A DNA stretch of 64,000 nt. Origin: Cognatundibacterium jejuense (lineage in GTDB: Bacteria > Pseudomonadota > Gammaproteobacteria > Burkholderiales > Burkholderiaceae_D). The stretch is from assembly GCF_014284255.1 (NCBI RefSeq), contig NZ_JACOFV010000006.1:1-64000 (forward strand), read 5' to 3'. The notes under the pieces are model-generated. The model made no database searches. It saw nothing but the letters and a program-made list of their open reading frames with translations, and was not told where the DNA came from. The position numbers and the translations under genes are program-made. This document shows positions 62,740-64,000 of this stretch, piece after piece (position 1 is the stretch's first letter; every line of letters begins with the position of its first letter).

Positions 62740-62818
62740 CAAAAATTACCGTTCGCATCAAACTCCTTCGTTTAAGGTAATCACTCTCTTTTCAAAATTA
62801 ACGCGACATCCCTACTAA

Positions 62819-63460
62819 CTACCCCTTCCAACTACGCTGCAAGCCGGTGTCCGTATGGATCCAGCCACCGTTTGCACTAGCGCGGTAATAGAAGCCCACA
62901 CCACCCTCACGAAAACTGGTGATCAGCGAGCCCAGTACTTCTTCATGTAAATGGGGAATACGGATGTCAGCGGCTTTGCCGTCCATATGCAAGGATTTAC
63001 GTGCGGCAGGAACACCTTGTTCGATCAACCGACGATTAGAATCTGGTGTGCGATATCCAGATAAAATTTCTAGCGGTTTGGTCATACCAAAACGCGCCAC
63101 ATAGGCTTGGGTGGCCCATAAGGTTTCAAACAACTTAGGATCGATTGCTGCGGATTGTTTGCCATTCACGTCACGCAAAATATGGCACAACTCCTGATAG
63201 GCAGAATCGATAATTTCACCATCTTTCCAGTAGAGCAATTTGCTACGCTCGTTGGATGCCGGGCGGATCAGATCAATCGTCCGTGGCTTTACCCAAAAAT
63301 CGATGTCTAAAGCTTGCGAGTCGAACAGATCAGGCGGCGGCGCTAATTCGGACGATTTTGCATCCGCCGCATGCGCAGAGCCTATTAATTTTGTGGTGCT
63401 GAACAGGCCAGCAGCGGTGAGAAGAATACTTTTCTTTAATATTTGGCGGCGTGTAGTCAT
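62819..63460 (-). CDS. DUF882 / YcbK-type M15-like murein-associated protein with Tat signal
   Basis: A 213-residue exported protein. The N-terminus MTTRRQILKKSILLTAAGLF has a twin-arginine pattern (RRQILK) and ends near GSAHAAD. The domain at about 125-213 matches the DUF882 peptidase-M15A-like fold: LSGYRTPDSNRRLIEQG, SLHMDGKAADIRIPH with His and Asp, and GWIHTDTGLQRSW with the second His, the usual zinc ligands. Relatives are predicted peptidoglycan carboxypeptidases or amidases in the YcbK family. Enzymatic activity is inferred. It directly follows the IS/rhs debris. Confidence 0.9.
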   Translation of the reverse strand: MTTRRQILKKSILLTAAGLFSTTKLIGSAHAADAKSSELAPPPDLFDSQALDIDFWVKPRTIDLIRPASNERSKLLYWKDGEIIDSAYQELCHILRDVNGKQSAAIDPKLFETLWATQAYVARFGMTKPLEILSGYRTPDSNRRLIEQGVPAARKSLHMDGKAADIRIPHLHEEVLGSLITSFREGGVGFYYRASANGGWIHTDTGLQRSWKG

Positions 63461-63796
63461 AGGCAGTCTGATTCAGAAATAAGAAAAGTGCTCACTAAAA
63501 TGAAAAAAATCATGGCCTGAATTCCTGTGAAAGGGCTTATGCAAAACCATCAGGAGACAAAACGGCAAACAAAAATCTCGCTTTAATAAATACCCCAGGT
63601 TTCGCAACCGGGTCATTTTGTGAAGTTCCTGTACACCAAGTGTAATGCCAAAATACAAATATGCAACGCCCATCTCCTTTTTTTACATCCGGGAACACGG
63701 ATTCTGCATTCCGTCGCAATCTATAGGCAATTCTGTCGATAACAAGACTACACTTAAGTATTGCTCAATATTAATTAACTCACTTAATTTTATATT
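63461..63796. other. Intergenic region, DUF882 / DUF2807 genes
   Basis: A divergent promoter region. A minus-strand frame runs through most of it but shows no recognisable protein. No strong hairpin or repeat seen. Confidence 0.35.
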
Positions 63797-64000
63797 ATGA
63801 AAAAAAATATCGCCTGGCTAGTTGTAGCCCTGATCACTCTCTCAGCATGTGAGGTAAAAATTGATGGCGAAAAAATCGTCGGTAGTGGTAAATCCATCAC
63901 CGAGCAAAGACCGGTAACCGCATTTACTGAGCTTGAAAATCAAAGTTTTTTCGATATCGTCATCACCAAAGGGGATAAAGACGAAGTCGAAATCACCGGG
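63797..64000 (+). CDS. DUF2807 (head-GIN domain) lipoprotein, 3' end outside window
   Basis: The first 68 codons are visible. Residues 1-18 are a lipoprotein signal with lipobox LSAC (NIAWLVVALITLSACEV), followed by GSGKSITEQRPVTAFTELEN and SFFDIVITKGDKDEVEITG. The GSGKxITEQRxV...F-x-x-I-x-x-x-G pattern is that of DUF2807/putative auto-transporter adhesin head-GIN proteins, whose function is unknown but which sit on the cell envelope. The gene continues beyond the window edge. Confidence 0.85.
   Translation, partial: MKKNIAWLVVALITLSACEVKIDGEKIVGSGKSITEQRPVTAFTELENQSFFDIVITKGDKDEVEITG

Noticed and set aside
63473-63719. Minus-strand frames between the DUF882 and DUF2807 genes
   Set aside because: No start context or recognisable protein; they sit in a divergent promoter region.
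1-64000. CRISPR arrays, prophage or conjugative modules
   Set aside because: No regularly spaced repeats, cas genes, phage structural genes or transfer genes were seen on either strand.

Overview
The window reads as chromosome of a betaproteobacterium of the Burkholderiales, most probably Oxalobacteraceae (Undibacterium- or Herminiimonas-like). This is inferred from moderate GC, a phasin next to a polyhydroxybutyrate-type thiolase, a membrane-anchored cytochrome c5, LytS/AlgR-type signalling and the style of the proteins; no rRNA is present to prove it. Genes are mostly short, independently terminated transcription units separated by strong hairpin terminators.

Layout. 0-5 kb: a broken DUF6396/Sel1-type fragment, an unknown gene, a lipoprotein prolyl isomerase, a YecD-type hydrolase, and a large papain-like protease fused to an alpha/beta-hydrolase domain. 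5-12.8 kb: a DEAD-box RNA helicase with two DbpA-type RNA-binding domains, a solute-binding protein, a PLP desulfhydrase-like enzyme, a degenerate GGDEF protein, a lipoprotein plus a 54-residue TadE-like ORF, and an OmpA lipoprotein. 12.9-19.3 kb: DMT exporter, LytS-type kinase/LytTR regulator pair, single-domain receiver, S9 peptidase. 19.6-32.6 kb: chemoreceptor, POT peptide transporter, thiolase, phasin, an Ogt plus Ada-AlkA alkylation-repair operon, M3 peptidase, stand-alone TonB domain, second chemoreceptor ending in a CheR/CheB tether-like pentapeptide. 33-38.3 kb: purine catabolism operon xdhA-xdhB-guaD. 38.6-44 kb: TonB-dependent receptor, an AT-rich 1.65 kb gap holding an internally deleted insertion sequence, cytochrome c5, tRNA-Arg(CCG). 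44.3-60.6 kb: two paralogous M16 zinc proteases, two solute-binding proteins, dinB, a thioredoxin-fold protein, a multi-PAS histidine kinase, an AraC regulator divergent from a GMC oxidoreductase, and a hexose-6-phosphate mutarotase. 60.6-62.8 kb: a wrecked rhs locus with a toxin tip, a tightly coupled candidate immunity gene, a second displaced rhs tip and an IS6-family transposase remnant. 62.8-64 kb: a Tat-type DUF882 protein and the start of a DUF2807 lipoprotein.

Functional themes: purine use (Xdh/GuaD), peptide use (S9, M3, two M16 and C1 peptidases with a POT transporter), storage polymer metabolism (thiolase/phasin), DNA alkylation repair and lesion bypass (Ogt, Ada-AlkA, DinB), and environmental sensing (two chemoreceptors, three signalling loci). 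The accessory, rearranged parts are the two edges (rhs locus; DUF6396 fragment), the IS relic near 42 kb and the TadE fragment near 10.5 kb. Identifications come from reading motifs by eye; no database search was run.
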